NCBI GenBank assembly: GCA_019359235.1
Contig: JAHHHT010000011.1
Location: forward strand, 186,001-250,000
Reading direction: 5' to 3'
DNA length: 64,000 nt
DNA from: Oscillatoria princeps RMCB-10
GTDB taxonomy: Bacteria > Cyanobacteriota > Cyanobacteriia > Cyanobacteriales > Oscillatoriaceae
Positions 33,225 through 40,877 of the stretch are shown one piece after another. The translations under genes and the position numbers were made by a program. How positions within the stretch are numbered: the stretch's first letter is position 1; each line of letters starts with the position of its first letter. The notes under the pieces are model-generated. The model worked only from the letters and a program-made list of their open reading frames with translations. It ran no database searches and was not told the origin of the DNA.

Positions 33225-33962
33225 ATGAGTCCAGACGCATCCATCCCGATGGATATGTCAAACTCCAACACGCTCAAAAACCTGGACGCTGCCTTTGCCG
33301 GCGAATCGATGGCGAATCGGAAGTACCTGTATTTTGCCGAGGTCGCTAGCAAGCTAGGCTTTAAGGATCTGTCGAAGCTGTTCAAGGAAACGGCTGCGCA
33401 AGAGACGGAACACGCTTTCGCTCACTTTTCCCTGCTGCATCCGGAACTGGCGGTGGCAGATCCAGCGGCGCTGTCTGACGCCCAAAAGCAGGAAATTGCG
33501 GCTCGGTGTCTCTCTTTAGCGATTGAGGGCGAGACGTATGAATACACTACGATGTATCCGAACTTTGCGGCGGATGCGGTGCGCGACAGAGACAGTGCGG
33601 CGGTAGCGGAATTTGAAGCGCAAGCGAAAGAATCTGCCGATCACGCCCAGATATTCCGTGAGGCGGCTCACCGCTTTGGCTTGCTGAAACATGTGGAGCA
33701 ATTCCACGCCGAGCGCTATACGGAAGCGCTGCAAGAGTTGCGCGGAGAGACTCCCCCCCCGCGCGCTGCTAGCAAGAATCTAGCAACAAGTCGCTGGATT
33801 TGCAAGAAGTGCAGCATGATTTACGATCCGGCAGAGGGCGATCCCGATTCCGGAATTGCGCCGGGGACTCCTTTTGAAGCGATTCCGGAGAATTGGGTTT
33901 GCCCGATTTGCGGCGCGACGAAGAAGATGTTCGAGCCCATGCCAGAAAGGGCGGCGGCATAA
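33225..33962 (+). CDS. rbr: Rubrerythrin (diiron domain plus C-terminal rubredoxin)
   Basis: A 245-residue rubrerythrin. The diiron four-helix bundle shows paired E-x-x-x / E-x-x-H ligands: [39 protein letters not shown] and [13 protein letters not shown] Pro-rich linker leads to a rubredoxin domain with [12 protein letters not shown] and [10 protein letters not shown] holding one Fe(Cys)4. It reduces hydrogen peroxide in the cytosol using electrons passed through the rubredoxin, and in cyanobacteria it helps guard oxygen-sensitive functions. AGAGAGGAAC before the ATG is a good ribosome site. Single gene. An AGAAACCGGG hairpin (33124-33158) lies upstream. Confidence 0.93.
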   Translation: MSPDASIPMDMSNSNTLKNLDAAFAGESMANRKYLYFAEVASKLGFKDLSKLFKETAAQETEHAFAHFSLLHPELAVADPAALSDAQKQEIAARCLSLAIEGETYEYTTMYPNFAADAVRDRDSAAVAEFEAQAKESADHAQIFREAAHRFGLLKHVEQFHAERYTEALQELRGETPPPRAASKNLATSRWICKKCSMIYDPAEGDPDSGIAPGTPFEAIPENWVCPICGATKKMFEPMPERAAA

Positions 33963-34376
33963 TTTTCTAGCGTTTCTCATATTAGTGTGGTGCGGAGAAC
34001 CCCGGTTTCTTAAAGAAACCGGGGTTCTGGTGCGCACTTCATCCAACTGAGAACCGCTATATATCATATCCCGCTTTTGTGGGGTGGGTTCTCCTCTCAG
34101 GGTAACCCACCCCACTTTCAATGCGGCGGAACGCACCCCACTCCTCGCACCGGCAATATCGAGCGCCAGCTAGCTGCGGAAAGATTAAACTATGCTAAAG
34201 AAGTTCCTCTCTCTTGTCAGTGCCTGTAAAAACCGCTACTATATAAGAGTGTTCAAACAAGTCTCAGTAGGGTGCGTTCCGCTTCAGGGGAACATTCCAC
34301 CTCCAAGGAGTCCTTTAAATGCGGAACGCACCCTACTCCTATATAAGAGTGTTCAAACAAGTTCGAGGAACCTGGA
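33963..34376. repeat. Stacked repeats: TATAGC element, and a hairpin flanked by 24-bp direct repeats
   Basis: About 33966-34061 is a TATAGC-type element with an AGAACCCCGG variant hairpin core. About 34078-34135 holds a GGGGTGGGTT/AACCCACCCC pair. The 24-bp sequence CTATATAAGAGTGTTCAAAC+AAGT occurs at 34239-34262 and again at 34339-34362, exactly 100 bp apart. Between the copies lies a 76-bp insert with perfect 16-bp GTAGGGTGCGTTCCGC inverted arms. No gene. Confidence 0.75.
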
Positions 34377-35267
34377 ATGAGCCAATCAATAGTTCAGCAT
34401 GTGGACGCTCTGCCGGCTAGCGGGGTTACAGTTTCTGTCTTGCAGGCGCTAGATTTTGTGGTGCCGGGTGAGTGGAAGAATATAGTGGGCTTTGAAAATA
34501 CGGTTCGCCAGCTGACTGGCGAAACGAAAGCGGATAAGATTCAGCGAATTAGCGAGCGCGCCGTGTGGCTTTACAGCAATGAGGCTGAGGGATACCAGAA
34601 AGCCATGTGGGTTTATCAAACGATTGATAATGCCGATACCGCCCTGGGCGCTGCGGCGATGGCGAACAAAGTGAGTGAGAAAATATCGTTTTTGGGTTTT
34701 TTAAACAAGCTGACTCCCAAACCGGACACCCTGCAATCGATTGATTTGGCTCTGAAAGTCGTGGGAGAGTTAATTGCTTTCAGCGCCCTGAACAAAACCG
34801 CAGTTTATAATATTCCGGAATTTGTCAAGGGGCTGTCTAAATACCACAACGAGGCGGTGATGCGAATGGCGGCGCTCGTCTGTTTCGACGGGCTTTTGCC
34901 CCTCGGTCCCGACTTCATCAAGGTTGCCACCTCGACGATTGCTGGGCTGAAGCCGGCTAGCCTGCAAGACAATGCGGTATACCAGCAAATTAGCGGCCAG
35001 ATTCCCGGCGACAATATCCAGGGCAAAATCGACTTTATTGGGAACAGCTTTAAGGCAACGCAAGGCTGGATGGGCGGTTTGGTAAATTCGCGGGGATTGA
35101 AGCCAGAACGCATTATTGGCAAACTGCAAGGATTTATGGACATTGCTGATGACAAGTTGGATTATGTCGCGGCTTTCCTCGACATGTCAACCAACTACTA
35201 CCAGCACACCGGCACTCAAACTGTGGCGCGTTACGTAATTCAGCGAGCTGCAGCGGAAGTGAAGTAG
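34377..35267 (+). CDS. Conserved cytosolic protein of unknown function
   Basis: A 296-residue, helix-rich protein that I do not recognise. Notable stretches are VVPGEWKNIVGFENTVRQLT, GYQKAMWVYQTIDNADTALG, MAALVCFDGLLPLGPDFIKV and QVARYVIQ-like C-terminal helices. No signal peptide, membrane helix or metal motif is seen. Codon use is like that of neighbouring housekeeping genes, so it appears to be expressed. The ATG has GAGGAACCTGGA upstream. The 100-bp duplication at 34239-34362 lies directly upstream and may alter its promoter. Confidence 0.65.
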   Translation: MSQSIVQHVDALPASGVTVSVLQALDFVVPGEWKNIVGFENTVRQLTGETKADKIQRISERAVWLYSNEAEGYQKAMWVYQTIDNADTALGAAAMANKVSEKISFLGFLNKLTPKPDTLQSIDLALKVVGELIAFSALNKTAVYNIPEFVKGLSKYHNEAVMRMAALVCFDGLLPLGPDFIKVATSTIAGLKPASLQDNAVYQQISGQIPGDNIQGKIDFIGNSFKATQGWMGGLVNSRGLKPERIIGKLQGFMDIADDKLDYVAAFLDMSTNYYQHTGTQTVARYVIQRAAAEVK

Positions 35268-35409
35268 ACGGGATCTGTAGCGCAGGCGTCTCGCCTGCGC
35301 TCCGCACCCGCAGTGCCGGTGCCTCCCCTGCGCCTAACAGTGAGGAATTGCCGGCTGTTATAATAGATAAAGTTATAAATATTTACCGCACAGCGCTGGT
35401 GTAAAAGCT

Positions 35410-35643
35410 ATGGAAACATTTCGGACAGTTGTCTCTGTCAGCAGGGAGCGCAAAATAGAAATTCCCCTTCCCGATAACGTCCAACCTGGATTAGTGGAAG
35501 TTGTCGTTGTCCTGCAACCCGTCTCACCGGCACCAGAAACTCCCCAGCATCCTTCTGAACGTTTAGACCTATTTGGCTTCTTGCCGGTCAGGGTTGAACC
35601 TCTTGCTTTTCAACAGCAACTTAGAGAAGAGTGGGATGACTAA
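35410..35643 (+). CDS. Antitoxin-like partner of a PIN toxin
   Basis: A 77-residue protein directly upstream of, and overlapping by 8 bp, a PIN-domain gene. The N-terminus has a short beta-rich segment (TFRTVVSVSRERKIEIPLPD) like the DNA-binding swapped-hairpin region of small antitoxins. The C-terminus (LDLFGFLPVRVEPLAFQQQL) resembles the toxin-wrapping tails seen in this class. Translational coupling with the toxin is typical of type II modules. The family name is not certain; its role rests largely on gene order. Confidence 0.7.
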   Translation: METFRTVVSVSRERKIEIPLPDNVQPGLVEVVVVLQPVSPAPETPQHPSERLDLFGFLPVRVEPLAFQQQLREEWDD

Positions 35644-36016
35644 ATATTTGCTAGACACGAATATTTTTATTTACTACTTCAACGGCGAGCCTGTTGTTCG
35701 ACCGCTGTTTTCAGATATTTTGGCTGGGAATGCCGAAGGATTTTACTGCCCTGTCACTTGGACTGAATTGCTGTGTTATGCCGCCCTGACTGAGGAGGAG
35801 GCAAATCAAATCCGAAGGTTTTTGAGGCAGCTTACCCGTGTGGCACTTACAGAAGCAGTTTTAGACCGCGCTGCCCAATTCCGGCGGGATTATAGGATTA
35901 GGTTGCCAGACGCTCTAATTGCTGCGTGTGCCTTTGAAGAAAATTGCACGCTGGTTACTCGTAATGTCGGAGACTTTGAGCGGATTAATGGGCTGCCGGT
36001 GTTGAATCCATTCTGA
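35636..36016 (+). CDS. PIN-domain ribonuclease toxin (VapC-like)
   Basis: A 126-residue PIN domain. The acidic active-site residues are in place: Asp8 in YLLDTNIFIYYF, Glu in VTWTELLCYA, Asp in RLPDALIAACA and the Asn/Asp pair in TRNVGDFERI. VapC-type toxins cleave tRNA or other RNAs and are held inactive by the cognate antitoxin. ATG 35636 overlaps the antitoxin stop (ATGACTAA), so the pair is translationally coupled. Both genes are intact. The DNA around is repeat-rich, in keeping with an accessory island. Confidence 0.87.
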   Translation: MTKYLLDTNIFIYYFNGEPVVRPLFSDILAGNAEGFYCPVTWTELLCYAALTEEEANQIRRFLRQLTRVALTEAVLDRAAQFRRDYRIRLPDALIAACAFEENCTLVTRNVGDFERINGLPVLNPF

Positions 36017-36107
36017 TATTGGCTAGTTTATAGTAAGGGGGGAGACAGATAAGAACAGGCTCTTTGCCCTGTTTTAAATAATCCTTGCGAACGGCTTGAT
36101 AGCCAAT

Positions 36108-36251
36108 TTATCCTAAATATCCTAAGAGTTGGTTATCGACAACGACAATATTTTTGCCCCTATACTTTGCCAATAGTTCGGGCTGGTTATAGGGAAAGGG
36201 GGCGTTGGCGATCATTTGTTGATATTCGGGTGGTAACTTGGTAATGTCCAT
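36108..36251 (-). CDS. Small 47-residue protein, truncated DUF5678-like antitoxin candidate
   Basis: An ORF starting MDITKLPPEYQQMI and ending KNIVVVDNQLLGYLG. The PELLAKYRGKNIVVVDNQ part resembles the start of DUF5678 (a strand-turn-strand after a Tyr-x-Gly-Lys), found in small TA-linked proteins; the usual C-terminal helix is missing. A GAGG ribosome site lies eight bases upstream of the ATG. It lies between an intact PIN module and a broken DUF433/DUF5615 module on the same strand as the latter. Short, so moderate confidence. Confidence 0.5.
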   Translation of the reverse strand: MDITKLPPEYQQMIANAPFPYNQPELLAKYRGKNIVVVDNQLLGYLG

Positions 36252-36326
36252 AACACCGGCCTCATATTGAAGGGTGATTATATTATAGCATCAATCGTCT
36301 TGAAAGCCGGCACCCCACAAACACGG

Positions 36327-36391
36327 TTTGTAGTTGGGCTTTAGCCCCACCCTTTGTAGTTGGGCTTTAGCCCCACCCTTTGTAGTTGGGC
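36327..36391. repeat. Tandem 26-bp TTTGTAGTTGGGCTTTAGCC units
   Basis: Two full copies of a 26-bp unit (36327-36352 and 36353-36378) and a partial third lie end to end. Single units recur at about 11000 and 44655. The array replaces the 3' part of the DUF5615 toxin gene, so it is probably the lesion that broke it. Confidence 0.8.
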
Positions 36392-36392
36392 G

Positions 36393-36530
36393 CACCTCCT
36401 GCTCGGGAATGCGGAGATTTGCATTTCCCGCTTCCCGCGCTGTCAAGACATCGTGCCCGATCGCGCGGAGAAATTCTACCACGGGAAGGGGGAAGTTTTC
36501 ATCTGTGTAAAAACGGACCACTCTTTCCAC
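36393..36530 (-). pseudogene. DUF5615 PIN-like toxin, C-terminus lost to a repeat array
   Basis: The first 46 codons match the DUF5615 PIN-like family (VRFYTDENFPLPVVEFLRAI, GHDVLTAREAG, RIPEQEV). Downstream codons 47-79 (to 36291) read through a tandem repeat and are not family-like. The normal protein is about 110 residues, with further acidic residues that are missing here, so toxic activity is doubtful. It follows the DUF433 gene by nine bases, the usual antitoxin-toxin order. Confidence 0.8.
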
Positions 36531-36539
36531 TCCCCAACT

Positions 36540-36893
36540 TTATTGCATGACTTCATCATTTTCTCGAATGGCTCGCTCTATTTCCTCTGGATTAGCATCT
36601 GCATAAGCCCAGGCATTCACCAAATCAGCAGCAGTAAGATGGGGAAAAGCCTCTAATATTTTGCCATCACTCATCCCCAAACGGCGGTCGCTCACTAGCG
36701 ACCAAACGGGAAGGCGAGTATTGGCAATGCAAGCGTCACCCCCGCAGACGCCGGGAGTCTTGGTAATTCCACGAGAGCCGGTGCTTAAAGTTTGCGTTAA
36801 AGTCTGGATTACTTCAGCTTTTTCAGCAGGAGTTAGGGCAAGGAGTTGGGTTTTTAATTCTGCCAGTGTCATAGTTGAGAGCGCCACCGCCAT
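36540..36893 (-). CDS. DUF433 antitoxin
   Basis: A 117-residue protein with an N-terminal helical region and a C-terminal DUF433 winged-helix domain (TPGVCGGDACIANTRLPVWS, then LGMSDGKILEAFPHLTAADL and NAWAYADANPEEI). DUF433 proteins are paired with DUF5615 toxins and act as antitoxin and autorepressor. Here the toxin gene 9 bp downstream is truncated, so this may be an orphan antitoxin that could still neutralise related toxins. MTLAELKTQL at 36872 is an alternative start. Confidence 0.85.
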   Translation of the reverse strand: MAVALSTMTLAELKTQLLALTPAEKAEVIQTLTQTLSTGSRGITKTPGVCGGDACIANTRLPVWSLVSDRRLGMSDGKILEAFPHLTAADLVNAWAYADANPEEIERAIRENDEVMQ

Positions 36894-36916
36894 AGAATAT
36901 CTACTTCAAATTCTAA

Positions 36917-37108
36917 CCGGCACCCAAAACGCACCGGCACCCAAAACGCGCCGGCACCCGTAGCGCCGGCACCCAATAGCACCGGCACCCGTAGCGCCGG
37001 CACCCGTAGCACCGGCACCCCACTTTCCACCGGCACCCAAAACGCACCGGCACCCAAAACGCACCGACACCCGTAGCGCCGGCACCCCACGCAGCGCCGG
37101 CACCCGTA
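36917..37108. repeat. Minisatellite of CRCCGGCACCC units (15-17 bp)
   Basis: About a dozen direct units of the form CACCGGCACCCAAAACG or CGCCGGCACCCGTAG follow without spacers. Unit length alternates between 15 and 17 bp with the tail type. Apparent long frames here are by-products of the unit. It lies directly upstream of the DUF433 start, so it is in the promoter region of that module. Confidence 0.85.
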
Positions 37109-37124
37109 GCGCAGGGATATTGCT

Positions 37125-37580
37125 GTGAAGTTAAGATCCCAGGCGATTGAAAGAAGCTGTTGGCGAATCTGTGAGGGGTTAGACCTACAGCTAGTTCCTC
37201 GGCGATTAGCCAGGTTCCAGGCGATTGGAAAGAAGCTGTTGGCGAATTGATCTGGGGTCTTACCCACCCTATACCCCCTTTTGGGGTTAATTTTTTAGAG
37301 GTTGTCTGTGCCTAGCGCTACGGGGAAGGGCGAAGCATGAGCGGATGTAATCTTTTCCCTGAGTCCGACAAATAGTCGCGCTCATGCTTCGCCCCTACAG
37401 GATACTTTGTAGGGGCGAAGCATTGGCGTGACAAGCTTTGAGCCCCCACCCGATATCTTCATTCGCCAATGCTTCGCCCTCTTTACTTCTGAGCGAGAAG
37501 GTCTAACCCCTCACGCATTCGCCAACAGCTTCTTGAAATCGCGGCTATACAAACGAAGTCCGCGAAGGCGGACTTCTAAG
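37125..37580. repeat. Nested GCGAAGCATGAGCG / GCGAAGCATTGGCG repeats and a half MITE
   Basis: Contains two TTGGCGAAT-type segments also seen around the Uma2 remnant at 13.1 kb, the GGGCGAAGCATGAGCG...CGCTCATGCTTCGCCC inverted pair (about 37325-37400), the GGGGCGAAGCATTGGCG...CGCCAATGCTTCGCCC pair (about 37411-37480), and the GAAATCGCGGCTATA/GTCCGCGAAGGCGGAC half of the element at 20034. No gene. A second version of the 12.4-13.4 kb field. Confidence 0.75.
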
Positions 37581-37738
37581 AGAAAACCTCACCGGCACCC
37601 CACAACCCCCGACGTAGCGCAGGCGTCTCGCCTGCGCCCCCCTGCGCCCCCCCGCGCCTTAACCTTTCCTCCCCAGAAATAGGTGTAGAGACGCGACATT
37701 CGGCGTTCGTACATACCGGTCGAGGTAGGAACTCGGAC

Positions 37739-38109
37739 GATGGAGCTCAAAGCTCGGACGATGGAGCTCAGAGCTCGAACGATGGAGCTCAGAGCTCGAA
37801 CGATGGAGCTCCGAGCTCGGACGATGGAGCTCAGAGCTCGGACGATGGAGCTCAGAGCTCGAACGATGGAGCTCGGAGCTCGAACGATGGAGCTCGGAGC
37901 TCGGACGATGGAGCTCAGAGCTCGAACGATGGAGTTCTGAGCTCGAACGATGGAGTTCTGAGCTCGGACGATGGAGTTCCGAACTCGGACGATGGAGCTC
38001 GGAGCTCGAACGATGGGGTTCGGAGCTCGGACGATGGAGCTCTGAGCTCGGACGATGGAGCTCTGAGCTCGGACGATGGAGCTCGGAGCTCGGACGATGG
38101 AGTTCCAAG
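37739..38109. repeat. 21-bp minisatellite, about 17-18 copies
   Basis: The unit is GAGCTCGRACGATGGAGCTCN. It contains two SacI-like GAGCTC palindromes, varies at few positions, and is 21 bp long, so several reading frames remain open through the array (for example the 7-residue repeats ELHRPSS and SIVRALS on the minus strand, and MELRART on the plus strand). No initiation signal or flanking domain supports translation. It lies 3' of the WD40 gene, separated by a TATAGC-type element. Confidence 0.9.
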
Positions 38110-38134
38110 TCTTCCCATCCACACCGAGCGCAAC

Positions 38135-38280
38135 TATGGCAGATTGCTACTGAGTGAGGTACAGATATTAGATCCCCCCAACCCCCCTTAAAAAGGGGGG
38201 CTTTAAGAATGTTCCCCCCCTTTTTAAGGGGGGGCTAGGGGGGGATCAAAGCGTACTTCACGCAACTGAAAACTGCTATA
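38135..38280. repeat. TATAGC-type element with GATCCCCCC core
   Basis: The left end is slightly altered (TATGGCAGATTGCTACTGAG); the core consists of opposed GATCCCCCC and GGGGGGATC arms with CCCCTTAAAAAGGGGGG and its inverse; the right end is GTACTTCACGCAACTG...TGCTATA. It abuts the 3' end of the WD40 gene (stop at 38295) and could form its transcript end. Confidence 0.8.
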
Positions 38281-38294
38281 AGATGACAGCACCC

Positions 38295-40493
38295 TCAGAA
38301 CGGTTCACCGATAGGGTTGCCCTTCAAGTCCCACAACCGCACTGTCCCGTCTTCACCGCCGCTGACAACTGTCTTCCCATCCGGACTGAAAGCGACTGAG
38401 AAGACCCAACCCTCATGTCCTTTGAACGGTTCACCTTGGGGATTGCCCTTCAAGTCCCACAACCGCACAGTTCCGTCTCTACCGCCGCTGGCGACAGTCT
38501 TCCCATCCGGACTGAAGGCGACTGAGAAGACCCAACCCTCATGTCCTTTGAACGGTTCACCTTGGGGATTGCCCTTCAAGTCCCACAACCGCACTGTACC
38601 GTCTTCACCGCCGCTGGCGACAGTCTTCCCATCCGGACTGAAGGCGACTGAGCTGACAGTACCCTCATGTCCTTTGAACGGTTCACCTTGGGGGTTGCCC
38701 TTCAAGTCCCACAACCGCACAGTCCCGTCATCACCGCCGCTGACGACTGTCTTCCCATCCGGACTAATGGCGACTGAGCGGACATAATCCTCATGTCCTT
38801 TGAACGGTTCACCTTGGGGATTGCCCTTCAAGTCCCACAACCGCACAGTCCCGTCTTCACCGCCGCTAACGACTGTCTTCCCATCCGGACTAATGGCGAC
38901 TGAGAAGACACGACCCTCATGTCCTTTGAACGGTTCACCTTGGGGGTTGCCCTTCAAGTCCCACAACCGCACTGTACCGTCAACACCGCCGCTGACGACA
39001 GTCTTCCCATCCGGACTGAAGGCGACTGAGCGGACATCACCCACATGTCCTTTGAACGGTTCACCTTGGGGGTTGCCCTTCAAGTCCCACAACCGCACTG
39101 TCCCGTCATCACCGCCGCTGACGACAGTCTTCCCATCCGGACTGATGGCGACTGACTCGACATCACCCACATGTCCTTTGAACGGTTCACCTTGGGGATT
39201 GCCCTTCAAGTCCCACAACCGCACAGTCCCGTCTTCACCGCCGCTGACGACAGTCTTCCCATCCGGACTGAAGGCGACTGAGATGACATCACCCACATGT
39301 CCTTTGAACGGTTCACCTTGGGGGTTGCCCTTCAAGTCCCACAACCGCACAGTCCCGTCCAAACCGCCGCTGGCGACAGTCTTCCCATCCGGACTGAAGG
39401 CGACTGAGAAGACAGTACCCTCATGTCCTTTGAACGGTTCACCTTGGGGGTTGCCCTTCAAGTCCCACAACCGCACAGTCCCGTCATCACCGCCGCTGAC
39501 GACTGTCTTCCCATCCGGACTAATGGCGACTGAGCGGACATAATCCTCATGTCCTTTGAACGGTTCACCTTGGGGGTTGCCCTTCAAGTCCCACAACCGC
39601 ACAGTCCCGTCATCACCGCCGCTGACGACTGTCTTCCCATCCGGACTAATGGCGACTGAGCGGACATAATCCTCATGTCCTTTGAACGGTTCACCTTGGG
39701 GATTGCCCTTCAAGTCCCACAACCGCACAGTCCCGTCTTCACCGCCGCTAACGACTGTCTTCCCATCCGGACTGAAGGCGACTGAGTTGACAGCACCCAC
39801 ATCTCCTTTGAACGGTTCACCTTGGGGATTGCCCTTCAAGTCCCACAACCGCACAGTCCCGTCTTCACCGCCGCTGACGACAGTCTTCCCATCCGGACTG
39901 ATGGCGACTGAGAAGACATCACCCACATGTCCTTTGAACGGTTCACCTTGGGGGTTGCCCTTCAAGTCCCACAACCGCACTGTACCGTCATCACTGCCGC
40001 TGACGACAGTCTTCCCATCCGGACTGATGGCGACTGAGTTGACATCACCGAAATGCCTTTGGCGACGCTTGCCTTCTAGGGCCAATTTTATCCCATCTAG
40101 TGAGCCAGACTGAACCGGCATCAAAACCTCAGTCTGCGGGAAGCGGATCTCCCCCGTTCCCTGAATTGGCACAACTTGGGCGCGAACCGGCTCAACACCC
40201 AGGGAATACCTCACACCGGCACTTTCCCCCAGCGCCGCCAGTTGGGTGTGACTTATAGCAGATTCCAACTGAGTCAGGTACAGGGATTTGATCCCCCCCT
40301 CACCCCCCCTGAAAAAGGGAGAGGATAACTCGCTCACCCACAGCGCCGGGGATACAACCGCAATGGCAGTCATCACCCCCACCAACAAGTAACTCCACCC
40401 CCCGTACAGGAGGTTTTTGCGCCGGCACTTTATGCTTTTGAGTCGCAATTCCCGCGCCAGACACCACAACTTGCCCACATCAAAATAATTCAT
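38295..40493 (-). CDS. Membrane-anchored WD40 protein with 14 near-identical repeats
   Basis: A 732-residue protein: a cytosolic stub of about 30 residues, one membrane helix (WSYLLVGVMTAIAVVSPALW), a spacer of about 90 residues, then fourteen WD40 repeats of 42 residues (126 bp), which would make two seven-bladed propellers. Each repeat reads like VRSVAISPDGKTVVSGG-(D/E)DGTVRLWDLKGNPQGEP. Differences cluster at the inter-strand loop (GHEGTVF, GHVGDVI, GHEDYVR) and at E/D/V/L before DGT; the rest is almost invariant in DNA, which points to recent amplification or gene conversion. Part of the spacer (SSPFFRGGEGGIKSLYLTQL and on to ESAISH) is encoded by a half copy of a TATAGC/GATCCCCCC element (40254-40335). 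Likely a protein-binding platform; partner unknown. Confidence 0.88.
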   Translation of the reverse strand: MNYFDVGKLWCLARELRLKSIKCRRKNLLYGGWSYLLVGVMTAIAVVSPALWVSELSSPFFRGGEGGIKSLYLTQLESAISHTQLAALGESAGVRYSLGVEPVRAQVVPIQGTGEIRFPQTEVLMPVQSGSLDGIKLALEGKRRQRHFGDVNSVAISPDGKTVVSGSDDGTVRLWDLKGNPQGEPFKGHVGDVFSVAISPDGKTVVSGGEDGTVRLWDLKGNPQGEPFKGDVGAVNSVAFSPDGKTVVSGGEDGTVRLWDLKGNPQGEPFKGHEDYVRSVAISPDGKTVVSGGDDGTVRLWDLKGNPQGEPFKGHEDYVRSVAISPDGKTVVSGGDDGTVRLWDLKGNPQGEPFKGHEGTVFSVAFSPDGKTVASGGLDGTVRLWDLKGNPQGEPFKGHVGDVISVAFSPDGKTVVSGGEDGTVRLWDLKGNPQGEPFKGHVGDVESVAISPDGKTVVSGGDDGTVRLWDLKGNPQGEPFKGHVGDVRSVAFSPDGKTVVSGGVDGTVRLWDLKGNPQGEPFKGHEGRVFSVAISPDGKTVVSGGEDGTVRLWDLKGNPQGEPFKGHEDYVRSVAISPDGKTVVSGGDDGTVRLWDLKGNPQGEPFKGHEGTVSSVAFSPDGKTVASGGEDGTVRLWDLKGNPQGEPFKGHEGWVFSVAFSPDGKTVASGGRDGTVRLWDLKGNPQGEPFKGHEGWVFSVAFSPDGKTVVSGGEDGTVRLWDLKGNPIGEPF
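40254..40335. repeat. Half of a TATAGC/GATCCCCCC element inside the WD40 coding sequence
   Basis: TATAGCAGATTCCAACTGAG, then TCAGGTACAGGGATTTGATCCCCCC, is the left half of the element seen whole at 41993 and 38135. Here it is read in frame, without a stop, as about 25 residues of the spacer after the membrane helix. The right half is absent. Confidence 0.8.
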
Positions 40494-40877
40494 CGTTTGT
40501 CATTCTCCCTGATAGTAACAATCGAGTGCCATAATCTGCTGTCGCACAGAACTGTTTTCTCCCAATTTTGTTAACCTACTATTATAAAACAAGTTGCTCC
40601 CTCTAATTCTATAGCGTTTTTCATATCACTGCGGTACATTTTCATTTAGGCGTTCGTGAGCATCCCGATTATGTAGGGGCGAAGCATTCGGGCGAATAAT
40701 CTCTCGGTCAAAACCAGCAATTGATAATCCGAATGCTTCGCCCTCCCCAGGGTAGTTTCAAAAACGGGATGCTCCCGAGGCGTTCAGCTGTGTGGGGGCG
40801 GGTTTAGTCATATCCGGGGCTTCGGACAGACCTCTTGGGTGAACCCGCCCCTACAGCAAACGATTTAGAAAATCCCC
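40494..40877. repeat. Intergenic repeats upstream of the WD40 gene
   Basis: The left end of a TATAGC element (ATAGCGTTTTTCATATCACT, about 40610-40640), GAGCATCCCG / CGGGATGCTC inverse arms (about 40660 and 40752) enclosing a GGGGCGAAGCATTCGG...CCGAATGCTTCGCC pair, and a GGGGGCGGGTTTA...TGAACCCGCCCC pair (about 40795-40855). The WD40 promoter would be in the first ~110 bp, where TATTATAAAAC occurs. No gene. Confidence 0.65.

Noticed and set aside
37589-38133. Minus-strand repeat proteins (SIVRALS, ELHRPSS, ELRAPSS) and a plus-strand MELRART protein
   Set aside because: All arise from a stop-free 21-bp minisatellite; no ribosome site, domain or frame-specific substitution pattern supports any one frame.
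38317-40113. Plus-strand frames with repeated NGSPWGLPFKSHNRTVPSS peptides
   Set aside because: Antisense image of the 126-bp WD40 units; a stop-free unit repeated 14 times gives false long frames.
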